The notes beneath the pieces were generated by a model. It saw only the letters and a program-made list of their open reading frames with translations, was not told the DNA's origin and searched no databases. Of a stretch of DNA of 5,454 bases, positions 5,454 through 5,454 are shown in pieces (the stretch's first letter is position 1; each line of letters begins with the position of its first letter). Both the position numbers and the translations under genes were made by a program. This DNA is from Actinomycetota bacterium (GTDB lineage: Bacteria; Actinomycetota; Acidimicrobiia; IMCC26256; PALSA-610): assembly GCA_005779345.1 (NCBI GenBank), contig SXJQ01000119.1, positions 1 to 5,454 on the forward strand. Reading direction: 5' to 3'.

Positions 5454-5454
5454 C

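Noticed and set aside
1..5454. A new defence, mobile or other undescribed system
   Set aside because: Every substantial coding stretch belongs to a known housekeeping or widespread family. No direct-repeat array, transposase, integrase, att-like repeat or toxin-antitoxin pair was seen. The odd right end is better explained as a chimera.

Overview
The window is high-GC DNA, read almost entirely from the + strand, with tightly packed genes, GTG starts and strong purine-rich Shine-Dalgarno sites. The gene set (a DUF2017 protein, a MoxR/DUF58/transglutaminase module, then a pyrR-pyrB operon head) and the heavy use of CTC for leucine point to an actinomycete. An Acidimicrobiia-like or related uncultivated lineage is my best guess, but this rests on gene content and composition, not on a marker gene.

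Layout. Positions 2-325 hold the C-terminal part of a DUF2017 protein, cut by the left edge of the window. A 94-base gap (326-419) follows. Three genes then run as one unit: a MoxR-type AAA+ ATPase (420-1397), a DUF58 membrane protein (1409-2359) and a TgpA-like membrane transglutaminase with a C-terminal DUF4129-like tail (2356-4233). Gaps inside this unit are 11 bases and a 4-base overlap, so the three are almost certainly co-translated. This is the known MoxR-DUF58-TgpA association, in which the ATPase is thought to act as a chaperone for partner proteins and the transglutaminase core faces outside the membrane. The exact substrate is not established.

After an 81-base gap comes the start of a pyrimidine biosynthesis operon: pyrR (4315-4977), then pyrB overlapping it by one base. 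The gap carries a complete PyrR-binding RNA hairpin. Its loop region matches the classical PyrR recognition consensus at every specified position. It has a purine bulge and a lower stem, and the lower stem plus a further short helix use up the whole Shine-Dalgarno sequence of pyrR. This layout suggests translational autorepression of pyrR-pyrB by PyrR plus uridine nucleotides, as described for mycobacteria, rather than the transcription attenuation known in Bacillus.

The right end is abnormal. The pyrB reading frame is normal for about 117 codons and then loses all resemblance to aspartate carbamoyltransferase near 5328. From there to the end, the opposite strand encodes about 48 residues resembling the N-terminal membrane region of an AI-2E family transporter, with different leucine codon use. 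The two sequences share a short stretch at the join. I read this as a chimeric junction, most likely an assembly or library artefact, so the last ~125 bases should not be treated as native context.

I found no mobile element, CRISPR array, tRNA, rRNA or new defence-like system. The most informative items are the PyrR RNA element and the chimeric right end.
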